This document shows positions 54,916-63,339 of a stretch of 64,000 nt of DNA, piece after piece (position 1 is the first letter of the stretch; the number at the start of each line of letters is the position of its first letter). Below the pieces are notes generated by a model. The model ran no database searches and had not been told where the DNA came from. It worked only from the letters and a program-made list of their open reading frames with translations. The DNA comes from Arthrobacter sp. CAU 1506. GTDB lineage: Bacteria > Actinomycetota > Actinomycetes > Actinomycetales > Micrococcaceae. Both the position numbers and the translations under genes were made by a program. The stretch covers positions 434,001 through 498,000 of the forward strand of contig NZ_SUKC01000001.1 in the NCBI RefSeq assembly GCF_005047635.1, in the 5' to 3' direction.

Positions 54916-56268
54916 ATGACGCAGACCGCCCACCTGCCCACCGGCGACCAAATTGTGCAGGAACTGCCCTGGCGCTGGCGGGTCCAAGGCAAGATCTTCC
55001 TGCTTGGCGGACTAGGTTTCATGTTCGATGCCTGGGACGTCACGCTCAACGGCGTTCTCATCCCGTTGTTGTCCGACCATTGGGACCTCGTCCCCGCCCA
55101 AGCCGCTTGGATCGGCACCGCCAATCTGATCGGCATGGCTCTAGGTGCGTTCATTTGGGGATCCATCGCCGACCTCATCGGCCGCAAAACGGCGTTTACC
55201 GCCACGCTGCTGGTCTTCTCGGTCTTTACTGTCCTGGGAGCGTTCGCACCGGACATTGTCTGGTTCTGCGTTTTCCGGTTCATCGCCGGCTTCGGACTGG
55301 GCGGCTGCGTACCCGTGGACTACGCGCTGGTCGGCGAATTCACGCCGCGCCGCCAGCGCGGTCGCGTCCTCACCGCCATGGACGGGTGGTGGCCCATGGG
55401 CGCCGCGCTCTGCGGTTTTGTTTCCGCGATCATCATGGCCACCGTGGCCGATTGGCGCTTCACCATGCTGATCATGGTGCTGCCCGCCCTGTTGGTCTTC
55501 TGGGTGCGCAGGTCGGTGCCCGAGTCCCCGCTCTACCTGGTCAGCCGCGGCCGCACGGCGGAGGCCGAAGAAGTCATCAACAGCATGGTCGAGCGCACCG
55601 GCGGAACCGTACGCGAATGGCGGCTGCCCGAAGCATCCGAAGCACCACGCTTGTCCGCCGTCAACGTCCTGGCGCAATTCAAAGCCGTCTGGAAATTCAA
55701 CTGGAAGATTACGACGGCGGCCTGGGCCTTGTTCTTCAGCATCCTGCTGGTCTACTATCTGGCGCTGACGTGGATGCCGATCATTCTTATCGACGCCGGA
55801 TTCGCCGCGGCTCGCGCCTTTCTGACCACTGCCGGCATGGCCGCCGTCGGTCTGGTGGGCGTCATCATCGCTGCATACTTCGTCGAAAAGACCGGGCGAA
55901 AGTGGATCCTCGCCATCACCGGCCCGCTGTCGGCGCTGATGCTCGTCGTCGTCGCACTCCTCATCGAGGTGCCCCCGGCGGTGGTGGCCCTGCTGATGGT
56001 GTACGGGATGGTGGTGCAGATCGCTATTCCGGTGCTGTATACCTACGTCTCGGAGCTCTACCCCACCGAGCTGCGCGGGTCGGGCTTCGGCTGGGCGTCG
56101 ACGTTCTCCCGCGTTGGAGCCGGCTTTGGCCCGTTGATCTTCGCGTCAGTCATGTGGCCGTATCTGGGCCTCGCATGGTCGTTCGCCATCGCCGGGATCT
56201 TGGTGCTGTTCGCCGTACTGTGGATGTCGCGCTTCTCCCCCGAGACCAAAGGCGCAGAGCTCCTATAG
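54916..56268 (+). CDS. MFS transporter, sugar porter/NiaP-like
   Basis: 450 residues, about 12 helices. Landmarks: GFMFDAWDVTLNGVLIP near 35, WGSIADLIGRKTAF near 85, VPESPLYL near 197, YTYVSELYPTELRGSGFGW near 380 and the PETKG-type ending SPETKGAELL. This group moves sugars, nicotinate or aromatic acids; substrate unknown. Start ATG 54916 with GGAAGG 6 nt upstream. Confidence 0.9.
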   Translation: MTQTAHLPTGDQIVQELPWRWRVQGKIFLLGGLGFMFDAWDVTLNGVLIPLLSDHWDLVPAQAAWIGTANLIGMALGAFIWGSIADLIGRKTAFTATLLVFSVFTVLGAFAPDIVWFCVFRFIAGFGLGGCVPVDYALVGEFTPRRQRGRVLTAMDGWWPMGAALCGFVSAIIMATVADWRFTMLIMVLPALLVFWVRRSVPESPLYLVSRGRTAEAEEVINSMVERTGGTVREWRLPEASEAPRLSAVNVLAQFKAVWKFNWKITTAAWALFFSILLVYYLALTWMPIILIDAGFAAARAFLTTAGMAAVGLVGVIIAAYFVEKTGRKWILAITGPLSALMLVVVALLIEVPPAVVALLMVYGMVVQIAIPVLYTYVSELYPTELRGSGFGWASTFSRVGAGFGPLIFASVMWPYLGLAWSFAIAGILVLFAVLWMSRFSPETKGAELL

Positions 56269-56299
56269 TTCGGGGGAAATCTGCCTGGTGCCCACGCTC

Positions 56300-56333
56300 A
56301 AAAGCGCCCCTCCGCCACCAGGCGGAAGGGCGC
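56300..56333 (-). terminator. Terminator between convergent MFS and lipoprotein genes
   Basis: GCGCCC-C-TCCGCC-ACCA-GGCGGA-A-GGGCGC (56304-56333) with AAAA on the low-coordinate side, which gives a U tract for the minus-strand lipoprotein transcript. Confidence 0.85.
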
Positions 56334-56357
56334 AGGCCAACGTAGTTGTCCTAGAGC

Positions 56358-56951
56358 CTACTGAGGGATGCCGGCGTCCGGAGTCTCCTTGACAGACACC
56401 ATCGACCATGCGCCGTCGGCGTAATTGGCGGTGACCGTCAGAGTGGTTCCGTCCGAATCCCATTTCTTGGTATCGACGGTCTTGCCGTCCTTGTCCAGGG
56501 TCGTGCTGCCGTCTTCCATGTACGGGACGACGGCGCTGAGATTGCCCTTGTCGTTCTTGGCCTCGTCCAGCGCCACCACGTTCAGTGCCTTCGGCTGGCC
56601 GCCCACAATCCAGCCACCGTCGGCGTAAACGGCCTCGATGTCGTCCGCCTCGGCCAGGCAGCTGGCGCAGTCTGCGGCGACTTCACGCATCAGGTCTGCA
56701 TCGCCGGTCTGGATCGCATAGTTCTTGGTGTCAAAGTAGTAATACGTGAAAGACGCCAGACCCTGCGCGGTGTCCTCAGCCATCCGGTCGTTCTTCTCCG
56801 GCGTCCGGACATTCTGCGCCGGCGCGTCAGTGGTGGCCGACATCGGCTTGTTGCTAGCTTCGGGCTTCTCCGATGCGGCCTCGCTGCCACAGCCCACAAG
56901 TGCAACAGCTGCCACAGTCAGCACGGCGCCGGACATCATCAACTTCTTCAT
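56358..56951 (-). CDS. DUF6318-family lipoprotein 1
   Basis: 197 residues. Lipobox ALVGC (Cys21) after a short signal, then a polar linker and the DUF6318 domain: DTAQGLASFTYYYFDTKNYAIQTGD, CASCLAEADDIEAVYADGGWIVGGQ, and a C-terminal strand-rich part. The CxxC pair near 93-96 is typical. Secreted and membrane-tethered; no function known. A similar protein lies at 58038-58694. Confidence 0.8.
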   Translation of the reverse strand: MKKLMMSGAVLTVAAVALVGCGSEAASEKPEASNKPMSATTDAPAQNVRTPEKNDRMAEDTAQGLASFTYYYFDTKNYAIQTGDADLMREVAADCASCLAEADDIEAVYADGGWIVGGQPKALNVVALDEAKNDKGNLSAVVPYMEDGSTTLDKDGKTVDTKKWDSDGTTLTVTANYADGAWSMVSVKETPDAGIPQ

Positions 56952-57102
56952 GGTCTCCCCTTGGATAACGGATTGAGAGGGAACCGACTTCTACGCCTCT
57001 AGGCGGCGTCAGCACCGTCAGATACCCTACCGCCGGGAGACGGACCAAACTCTGAAAAGAGTGCTTCAAGTGTGCTAGATCACAGACGGATGGTGTGCCG
57101 CT

Positions 57103-58041
57103 TCAGCAGCCCGCGCCCTCCGGATTGTCCAGACAGTTGTCCGCGTAGTTATTCACCACTGACCGCCAGACGCTGAGCTCCACTGTCGCGCTAGTTATCT
57201 GCGCCTCGCCCGAGATCGCAATCCAGGCCGAACCATTGATGGAGTATTCACCCCGGTACGTGGTCGTCAACGAAATCTGGACGTCACCGGTCTCCGTGTA
57301 TCGATGACTTGTAGCCGTCTTCTCACCCAGCCGATCAGCCGGGAGCGGTCCTCCTGGTTGGCTTGTCGGACCTAGTGAGGAGCCATCGCCGTAGCTCCAG
57401 GTGTATGAGGTCGGAATCGCGCGAACAGTTACATCAAAGCCGTCAATTTCCTCATTGAATGTCTGCTCATTCGGGGTGGCATAGACGTTAGTTTCAGCTC
57501 CGACCAAAGTGTGAGGGACAGGCTCAACGGTCAGACCCGACGGGGCAATAGGCAACCGCCGAAAGAACTCAATGGTGACCACCGGCATTTCATCGCCACC
57601 ATCCGCAGTCGCTTCTAGCGGCCTATCTGAGTACTGACAAATGGTTCTAGTCGTATCCACCCACTGAGGCGGATTCTGACCCGCCGGTGCTTCAAGAATG
57701 CGCATCAGCGTTCCGTCCGGGCCTACGGAACAGCTCGCGTTGACAAGAACGCACTCGATGGAGACATCAGCAAGATTTGGGATGCACACCGGTTCAAACT
57801 TTCGCTGTGGCGGCACCGGAACCGAACCTGAACCGATGGGCAGTACTGCCGGGTTATTGTTTTCAGGCGGTGCTCCCGGAATTGTTTCTTCCGCCCCCAA
57901 CACGATGTCGGTCTCCTCGAAGTCGCCCCTGATAGGCGGCAGGTTGGAATCCGCGGACCAAGAAGCTTGTGCGCTTCCTAAGGCAAACATCAGGGCAACC
58001 AGCAGTGAAGTGATTCCGGGCAGGTACTTACGCGTTTTCAT
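57103..58041 (-). CDS. Exported protein with PKD-like domain
   Basis: 312 residues. An N-terminal signal peptide (LLVALMFALGSAQASWS) is followed by a Pro-rich region and a beta-rich part containing PTSYTWSYGDGSS, a PKD-type motif. The C-terminus is Cys-containing (NCLDNPEGAGC). It overlaps the DUF6318 gene by 4 nt (ATGA), so the two are coupled. Its base composition is visibly lower in GC than its neighbours. Such PKD/DUF6318 pairs recur in Arthrobacter; function unknown. Confidence 0.78.
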   Translation of the reverse strand: MKTRKYLPGITSLLVALMFALGSAQASWSADSNLPPIRGDFEETDIVLGAEETIPGAPPENNNPAVLPIGSGSVPVPPQRKFEPVCIPNLADVSIECVLVNASCSVGPDGTLMRILEAPAGQNPPQWVDTTRTICQYSDRPLEATADGGDEMPVVTIEFFRRLPIAPSGLTVEPVPHTLVGAETNVYATPNEQTFNEEIDGFDVTVRAIPTSYTWSYGDGSSLGPTSQPGGPLPADRLGEKTATSHRYTETGDVQISLTTTYRGEYSINGSAWIAISGEAQITSATVELSVWRSVVNNYADNCLDNPEGAGC

Positions 58042-58694
58042 TCCTTGGCGCCTTCAGGACGGGCCAAGTCGACCATATGCCACGCACCGGCACGGTAGTG
58101 AACTTCGGGAATCCAAAGGGTTGGCTCTGCGATGCCGTCGGACTCGCCCTCGAGGGAGCCGCTTGAATAGTAAGAAAGGGGTTCTTGACTAAAAAAGATA
58201 TAAGGAGCGTATCCCCCGCTCGTCGTTTGCACATAGCGATCTTCAATTTTGGTCACTTGAAGTTTGCCGCCGACGATCCACCGCTCCTCGACTGTCCATG
58301 AACTGATATCTTCAAACACTGCATTGCACAGCGCACATTCAGGGCTCGTTATTGACTTGATCTTTTCCAAGTCTCCGGTTTCATACGCATACGAGACTGT
58401 CTCGAACCAATACGGAATGAAAGCCTCCAGTCCCTGCTGGGATTTCAGCGAGGCGTCTTTCGGCATTTCTGGGACTGGAACGTTCTCTGCCGGCCCCTCT
58501 TCGCTCGCCGGTTTGTATGTAGAAGTGGCGTCAGGACTTTGCCTGGCTGACGCCGAGGCAACGGGTGTTGGGCTGGGTGACGGCTCGGCGCCGGCTGGTC
58601 CTGTGCAGGCGGAGAGGGCGAGGGCTGCCGCAGCGAGGAGGAGGAAGGTGGTTCGGGCGCGCGTTGTACCTATGAGTGTTGGCTGCTGGCTCAC
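58038..58694 (-). CDS. DUF6318-family lipoprotein 2
   Basis: 218 residues. Signal and lipobox LALSAC (Cys30), Pro/Ser-rich linker, then the DUF6318 domain (GLEAFIPYWFETVSYAYETGD; SPECALCNAVFEDISSWTVEERWIVGGK). Same plan as the protein at 56358-56951, including the CxxC. Lower-GC codon use than its neighbours. First gene of a two-gene unit with the PKD-like protein. Confidence 0.8.
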   Translation of the reverse strand: MSQQPTLIGTTRARTTFLLLAAAALALSACTGPAGAEPSPSPTPVASASARQSPDATSTYKPASEEGPAENVPVPEMPKDASLKSQQGLEAFIPYWFETVSYAYETGDLEKIKSITSPECALCNAVFEDISSWTVEERWIVGGKLQVTKIEDRYVQTTSGGYAPYIFFSQEPLSYYSSGSLEGESDGIAEPTLWIPEVHYRAGAWHMVDLARPEGAKE

Positions 58695-58906
58695 TCAGAC
58701 CCCCGGGTGCTGGACGGGCTGGACGCTTAGTGCGAGCCAGTCTAACCAGACGCGTTAGAGGATGCGGAGGTTTTCCACAGGATTGGTGTCCAGCAGGTGG
58801 AAAGCGTGCGCCACCCTTGACAGCGGCAGGTAAACACCGGGTGTCTTGACGCTGAGAACCGCGCCGACGCCCCTGGGCGAGCACCGGCGTCGTGGTTCAA
58901 GGAAGC

Positions 58907-59464
58907 CTAGGCCAGCTTGGCGAGTGTCTCCACGAGGAGCCGGCGTTCCTCCACCTTGATCCGTTCGTGCAGCGACTCTTCGGTGTCGTCGTCCAGCACC
59001 GGCACTGCGGCCTGGGCCAGGATGGGGCCGGTATCGACGCCGGAATCCACCAGGTGCACGGTCACGCCGGTGACTTTGACGCCGTGGGCCATGGCGTCGC
59101 GCACGCCGTGGGCGCCCGGGAAGGACGGCAGCAGGGCCGGGTGCGTGTTGACCAGGCGGCCCTCGAAGCGACTGACGAATTCGGCGTCAAGGATGCGCAT
59201 GAAGCCTGCCAGCAGCACCACCTCCGGGTTGTACGCCGCAACGGCTTCTTCCAGGGCACGGTTCCATTCGGGCCGGGAGGCGAAACCGGCGGGCGCCACG
59301 GTGAACGTCTGGATCCCCGCCGCGGCGGCACGTTCCAACCCGCGGCAGCCGGGGACATCACTGCCCACCGCGGCAATCTCGGCTTCCAGCCTGCCCTCCC
59401 GGACGGCGTCAATAACGGCCTGAAGGTTGGTGCCGGAGCCGGAAACGAGGACCACTATGCGCAT
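58907..59464 (-). CDS. purN: Phosphoribosylglycinamide formyltransferase
   Basis: 185 residues. Transfers formyl from 10-formyl-THF to GAR. The N-terminal VVLVSGSGTNLQAVIDAV (phosphate loop), the catalytic region GFMRILDAEFVSRFEGRLVNTHPALLPSFPGAHGVRDA (Asn-Thr-His) and VTVHLVDSGVDTGPILAQ (catalytic Asp) are intact. ATG 59462-59464 has TAAAGT 7 nt upstream and no Shine-Dalgarno (leaderless). Its usual partner purH lies 10.6 kb downstream. Confidence 0.96.
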   Translation of the reverse strand: MRIVVLVSGSGTNLQAVIDAVREGRLEAEIAAVGSDVPGCRGLERAAAAGIQTFTVAPAGFASRPEWNRALEEAVAAYNPEVVLLAGFMRILDAEFVSRFEGRLVNTHPALLPSFPGAHGVRDAMAHGVKVTGVTVHLVDSGVDTGPILAQAAVPVLDDDTEESLHERIKVEERRLLVETLAKLA

Positions 59465-59477
59465 GGAATCAACTTTA
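59465..59477 (-). promoter_or_regulatory. Leaderless -10 box of purN
   Basis: On the minus strand TAAAGT (59477-59472) is seven bases before the ATG, with no Shine-Dalgarno. It is back-to-back with the promoter of the gene at 59505. Confidence 0.5.
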
Positions 59478-59492
59478 TGCGTCCCTCTCGCC

Positions 59493-59504
59493 TAGGCTTA
59501 ATCC
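59493..59504 (+). promoter_or_regulatory. Leaderless -10 box of the gene at 59505
   Basis: TAGGCT (59493-59498), six bases, ATG 59505. No Shine-Dalgarno. Confidence 0.55.
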
Positions 59505-59915
59505 ATGCAGCAGACCACGCGCCCGGAGCCGACCGAGGAACAGATCAAGTCGGCGGGGCTGTTTGTCCGTGTGCTCCTGCTATTGCTGGCGTCCACTTTC
59601 TTGGCAACGGCTCTCCCGCTCCCGTGGAAAGCGGTGGCTCCGGCGCTGGCCCTGGCGAGCATCGTGGTGGCCGTGATCGGCCTGGTGAAAGCGGTGCGTG
59701 CAGGGCTGCCGGGCTCGCTGCGGATCACCTATGTACTGGGCATCGGCGCCGGCGCGTTCTTCCTGCTGACCACCTTGGCGCAGGTGCTGTTCTGGCCTCT
59801 GACCGCTGCCTTCGAGGACTGCAACCAGCTAGCCGTCACGCAGTCCGCGCGCGAAGCATGCCTGGGCACTTATGAGGACAAGCTGCTGAACTTTTCCAAC
59901 CTGCTGAACCCGTAG
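59505..59915 (+). CDS. Small four-helix membrane protein
   Basis: 136 residues, conserved in Arthrobacter relatives beside purN but unnamed. Hydrophobic stretches LFVRVLLLLLASTFLATALPLPW, VAPALALASIVVAVIGLVKAV and ITYVLGIGAGAFFLLTTLAQVLFW are followed by a short tail with two Cys (EDCNQLAVTQSAREACLG). Divergent from purN with overlapping promoters. Confidence 0.78.
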   Translation: MQQTTRPEPTEEQIKSAGLFVRVLLLLLASTFLATALPLPWKAVAPALALASIVVAVIGLVKAVRAGLPGSLRITYVLGIGAGAFFLLTTLAQVLFWPLTAAFEDCNQLAVTQSAREACLGTYEDKLLNFSNLLNP

Positions 59916-59919
59916 TAGG

Positions 59920-61221
59920 TCACTTCCGGCTGCGGGCCCTGGCCGGTTCGCGCTCCAGCCACGGCGCCACGACGTGGCCGATCATGGTGCCGAGCGCCAC
60001 CTCGCCGGCAACCCACAGCGCGGTCCACAACGGGTCCGGGCCGATCTCCGTCAGCCGCCCGATGCCCAGCGAACCGTTGGACAACCACACCAGCGCGGCG
60101 GCCGCTGCCCCGGCGACCGCGCCCACGAACAGCCCCAAGAGCAGCGTGGACGTGGTGGCGGTGAACCAGCGGGCCCGGATCTTGATGGAGAGCCACTCGT
60201 CGAAATGGTTCTCCCCCTCGCGCAGGAACCACCAGCCAGCCAGCACGCCAGCTACCACCGGCACGGCCAGCGCGACCAGCCCGTAGGTCAGCTCGCCGGA
60301 TGGCAGCGCGCCCAGCACCGGCAAGGCGGGCATGGGTCCCACCGTGGTGGCCAGCGGCCCCAAAGAACTGCCGGTGCCAATGGCGAATCCGGCACCCGAG
60401 CTCCACGACAGCGCCCACACCACGAAGTTCGGTACAAGTCCCAACTGCGCCACGGTCAGCACCACGCCGCCGACGATGCCGGGACTGAGCTGTTCGTAGA
60501 TTTCCACCACTTCGGCCCAGTGCAGGCCCAGGTCCACCGCCAGCAGCACCGCCGAAAGGGCCACCGCAGCAGTCACCGCCAGCAGCCCAGCCCGGACTCC
60601 GGCCCACACGTAGGATCCGGCCCAGCGGGAGTGCTGACTGGTGCGGGCCACCCATGCGGCCGCGTCGACACCGATCAGCCGGGCCCAGGACCCGGCTTCC
60701 CGGTAGGCGCCCACAATCAGCCCCGCCCCCGCGGGCAGCAGCGGAATGAGCGCTCCGGCCAGGATGGAAATCTCCACTTCATCGGTCCGTACCAGGTAGG
60801 CGGTCGCCGCTCCCACGGCAGCGTAGGTTCCGAGCGCACCGGCCAGCGCCTGCCACAGTTGGTCCGTGTAGGAGGCCCGGGCCAGCCGCCGCCCGGCCCG
60901 CCAGGACAGGAAGAACGGGATCAGCGTGAGCCCCAACGGCACCAGCGACAACGTCCCGCGCATCGTTTCGGCCGAACTGGCTCCGGTTTGAATGGCCAGT
61001 TCCAGCGGGACACCGTGGATGAGCAGCCAGGCCTGGCCACCGAGCCGAGCCAGCGAATCGAAACTGCGATCGTCAAAACCGTCCGCAAACCACACGCCCA
61101 CCAGGGGCAACAGCACCACGATGGCCGAGAGCAGGGCGCACTGGAAGAACTCGAAGGCACCCTGCAGCCACAGGGGCATCGGCAGTCCGGCCTGACCGCC
61201 CGGTCGCGACGTGAGTTTCAT
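59920..61221 (-). CDS. DUF6350-family multi-pass membrane protein
   Basis: 433 residues with about ten hydrophobic segments (ALLSAIVVLLPLVGVWFADG first; LPLVPLGL and VPVVAGVLAGWWFLREGENH later). FVVWALSWSSGAGFAIGTGSSLGPL near 270 is the most family-like segment. These proteins are regularly found next to purN in actinobacteria; role unknown. It converges on the small membrane protein 4 bp away. Confidence 0.82.
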   Translation of the reverse strand: MKLTSRPGGQAGLPMPLWLQGAFEFFQCALLSAIVVLLPLVGVWFADGFDDRSFDSLARLGGQAWLLIHGVPLELAIQTGASSAETMRGTLSLVPLGLTLIPFFLSWRAGRRLARASYTDQLWQALAGALGTYAAVGAATAYLVRTDEVEISILAGALIPLLPAGAGLIVGAYREAGSWARLIGVDAAAWVARTSQHSRWAGSYVWAGVRAGLLAVTAAVALSAVLLAVDLGLHWAEVVEIYEQLSPGIVGGVVLTVAQLGLVPNFVVWALSWSSGAGFAIGTGSSLGPLATTVGPMPALPVLGALPSGELTYGLVALAVPVVAGVLAGWWFLREGENHFDEWLSIKIRARWFTATTSTLLLGLFVGAVAGAAAAALVWLSNGSLGIGRLTEIGPDPLWTALWVAGEVALGTMIGHVVAPWLEREPARARSRK

Positions 61222-61372
61222 TGCTTCTATGGTGCCAGTCCGGGTGCCCCGGCCCGCTCAGCGACTCGGCGCCGTAGCCATTGGCACACAGCTGTGACGC
61301 ACCGGCGTCGTACTGTCACAGAGCACGACGGCGGGGGCTCGGCTCCTGCTGTTGGGTCAAGCCGGGCGGACT

Positions 61373-62722
61373 TCAGGCGGCGGGTTCGATGTTCTGGTTG
61401 CCGTTGAACACATTCAGTGGGTCGTACGTGTGCTTGATCCGGGCCAGTCTGTTGTAGTTCTCTTCCCCGAACGCAGCTTTGATCCGGTCCTGCCCCTCAT
61501 GGCCGATGAAGTTCAGGTACACCCCGCCGGTGGCGAAGTCGGAAATCTCCCGGCGGAATCCCTTCGCCCAACCGATGGCCTCCTCGGTCTGGGCAGGATC
61601 CTGCCAGAGCGCGAAGGGGTGGCTCACCCAAGTGGCGTCGCGCCGGGCCATCGGCGTGCTGGCGCTTTCCGCCGTGGCGACGGCGCCTCCCCACGGCAGC
61701 AGCAGCAGCTGCGACGACGGGTGCGGCAACTTGGCGCCGTATTCCAGGAAGACGTCGACTGCCGGGTCCGGGAACTCGTCATGGTATTCCGCGGACCAAT
61801 AGTTGAACTGGTCGGGTTGATCGTCGAGCATCGACTGGAACTCCGCATACGGCCGCGGCGCCACAACGTCAGCAGCGGGCCCCCAGCTGCGTACGGTCTC
61901 GAGCGTTCGTTCGCCGGTTTCGGGCTCTCCTGCGTGGACAAAGACCACGCCGAGCGCGGGTTTGTTTTGAAGATCGGCCGGCACGAACTCCTCCGGAGGG
62001 GCAATCACGGACGCGAGTGCTGTCCCCACTCCGGCGGGAGCATCCGGTGCGAAGTCGCGGTAGGCGCGGGCCACGTCGGGCGCAGCCTCGGCGGGCCACA
62101 ACATCAGGCCGGACAAGCTCTGCTCGCCGACCTGATGCATCCGAAAGGTCAGCGAAACCGCTACGCCCAAATTTCCGCCGCCGCCGTGCAGCGCCCAGAA
62201 CAAGTCCGGATTCTCCCGCTCGCTGGCGGTGACCAGTTCGCCGGATGCCGTCACCAGATCCACCGAGACCAGGTTGTCGCATGCCAGACCCCAGCTCCGT
62301 TCCATCCACCCGGATCCGCCGCCGAGCGTGAAGCCGGCCACGCCGGTGGTGCTGACCCGGCCGCCGGTGGTCGCGAGTCCAAAGGGCTGGGCCGCCCGGT
62401 CGAACTCACCCCAGGTCACGCCGCCGCCCACGGTGGCGGTCCTGGCCTCGGCGTCCACCGTCACCGTCTTCATCGGGCGGACGTCGATGACCAGTCCGCC
62501 ATCGTTCATGGACATGCCCGCTACTGAATGGCCTCCGGACCGAACAGCCACGTCCAGCTGATGCGCCCGGGCGTAGCGCAGGGCCTCCCCCACATCATCC
62601 GGGCTGCTGCATTTGGCAATGACGGCCGGCCGCCGGTCAATCATTGCGTTGAAAAGTTTTCGAGCCTCGTCGTAGCCGGAGTCTTCCGGCCGGATCCACT
62701 CCATGGCGCTGGTCCTCTCCAT
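61373..62722 (-). CDS. FAD-binding oxidase, berberine-bridge-enzyme type
   Basis: 449 residues. PCMH-type FAD domain: VAVRSGGHSVAGMSMNDGG near residue 62, with the His that can bind FAD covalently, then GVAGFTLGGGSGWMERSWGLACDNLVS near 130 and LHGGGGNLGVAVSLTF. The C-terminal BBE segment is NYNRLARIKHTYDPLNVFNGNQNI. The Cys in GLACDN is near, but not certainly at, the 6-S-cysteinyl position. Oxidises sugars or alkaloid-like alcohols; substrate unknown. Start ATG 62722 has a GGGGG tract 7-8 nt upstream. Confidence 0.9.
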   Translation of the reverse strand: MERTSAMEWIRPEDSGYDEARKLFNAMIDRRPAVIAKCSSPDDVGEALRYARAHQLDVAVRSGGHSVAGMSMNDGGLVIDVRPMKTVTVDAEARTATVGGGVTWGEFDRAAQPFGLATTGGRVSTTGVAGFTLGGGSGWMERSWGLACDNLVSVDLVTASGELVTASERENPDLFWALHGGGGNLGVAVSLTFRMHQVGEQSLSGLMLWPAEAAPDVARAYRDFAPDAPAGVGTALASVIAPPEEFVPADLQNKPALGVVFVHAGEPETGERTLETVRSWGPAADVVAPRPYAEFQSMLDDQPDQFNYWSAEYHDEFPDPAVDVFLEYGAKLPHPSSQLLLLPWGGAVATAESASTPMARRDATWVSHPFALWQDPAQTEEAIGWAKGFRREISDFATGGVYLNFIGHEGQDRIKAAFGEENYNRLARIKHTYDPLNVFNGNQNIEPAA

Positions 62723-63101
62723 ATGTTGGACCCCCAGCAAGAAAAACCGTACGCCGCTCACCGGCGACACGCCAGACTTTTGGCCCGCCAGGACGGACCA
62801 GACCGGACGCCCGTCCCTGCACCCACCTGCACGTTAATGAGCGCCGGCCTTCGCGGAAGCAATTGTTAAATGGAATGGGCGGCCGGATGACGTTGAAATC
62901 ATCCGGCCGCCCCGCAGGCGGATATTCATCGAACGGAAATTCAACGCAGGAAGACTCATTCCGCGGACTCTTTCCGTGGTTCCGCCAGTCAGCACGAACC
63001 GTGTTGCCACGGTTCTGCCGGCGCCATCGGCCCGTGCCCCCTCGAAACGTCAGCCCCGCAACTGGGCCGCCGTTTCCACGGACGGTGACGGTTCCGGCGC
63101 G
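62723..63101. other. Gene-free interval with one strong hairpin
   Basis: No convincing ORF in either strand of this ~380-bp gap. It contains a perfect 14-bp stem (62877-62912) and otherwise featureless sequence; the small frames here show no family features. Confidence 0.6.
62877..62912 (-). terminator. Hairpin terminator downstream of the 42-residue basic protein gene
   Basis: GGGCGGCCGGATGA (62877-62890) pairs perfectly with 62899-62912 over an 8-nt loop. On the minus strand ATTCCATTT follows, a weak U-rich tail. Confidence 0.65.
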
Positions 63102-63230
63102 CTAACGCTTCCGGCGCTTGGGAATGGTTTCACTCTCCAAGTTCGCCTTTTCGCGCTTTTCGGCACGCTTTTCTTTAATGCTGCGGCCCTGTTTTTTCGC
63201 GCTTTCGCGCGCAGGTGTTTTTCCGGACAT
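63102..63230 (-). CDS. Small highly basic protein, 42 residues
   Basis: ATG 63228-63230 preceded by AGAGGAGC about 8 nt upstream, stop TAG 63102-63104. The peptide starts MSGKTPARESAKKQGRSIKE and ends ETIPKRRKR; about 40 percent is Lys/Arg. Short proteins of this form are widespread in Micrococcaceae and may bind nucleic acid. Its AT-richer codons (AAA, GAA) differ from the neighbours. It is below the usual ORF-calling length and easily missed. Confidence 0.75.
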   Translation of the reverse strand: MSGKTPARESAKKQGRSIKEKRAEKREKANLESETIPKRRKR

Positions 63231-63339
63231 TCTTGCTCCTCTTTCTCAAGCGGGATGTCTTGCTAGAGACCATACCCGCTTTAGGAAATAAAGCCAGCCC
63301 CTATCACCGGGAGCCAAAACAAACGGAAAGGAACGGCAT

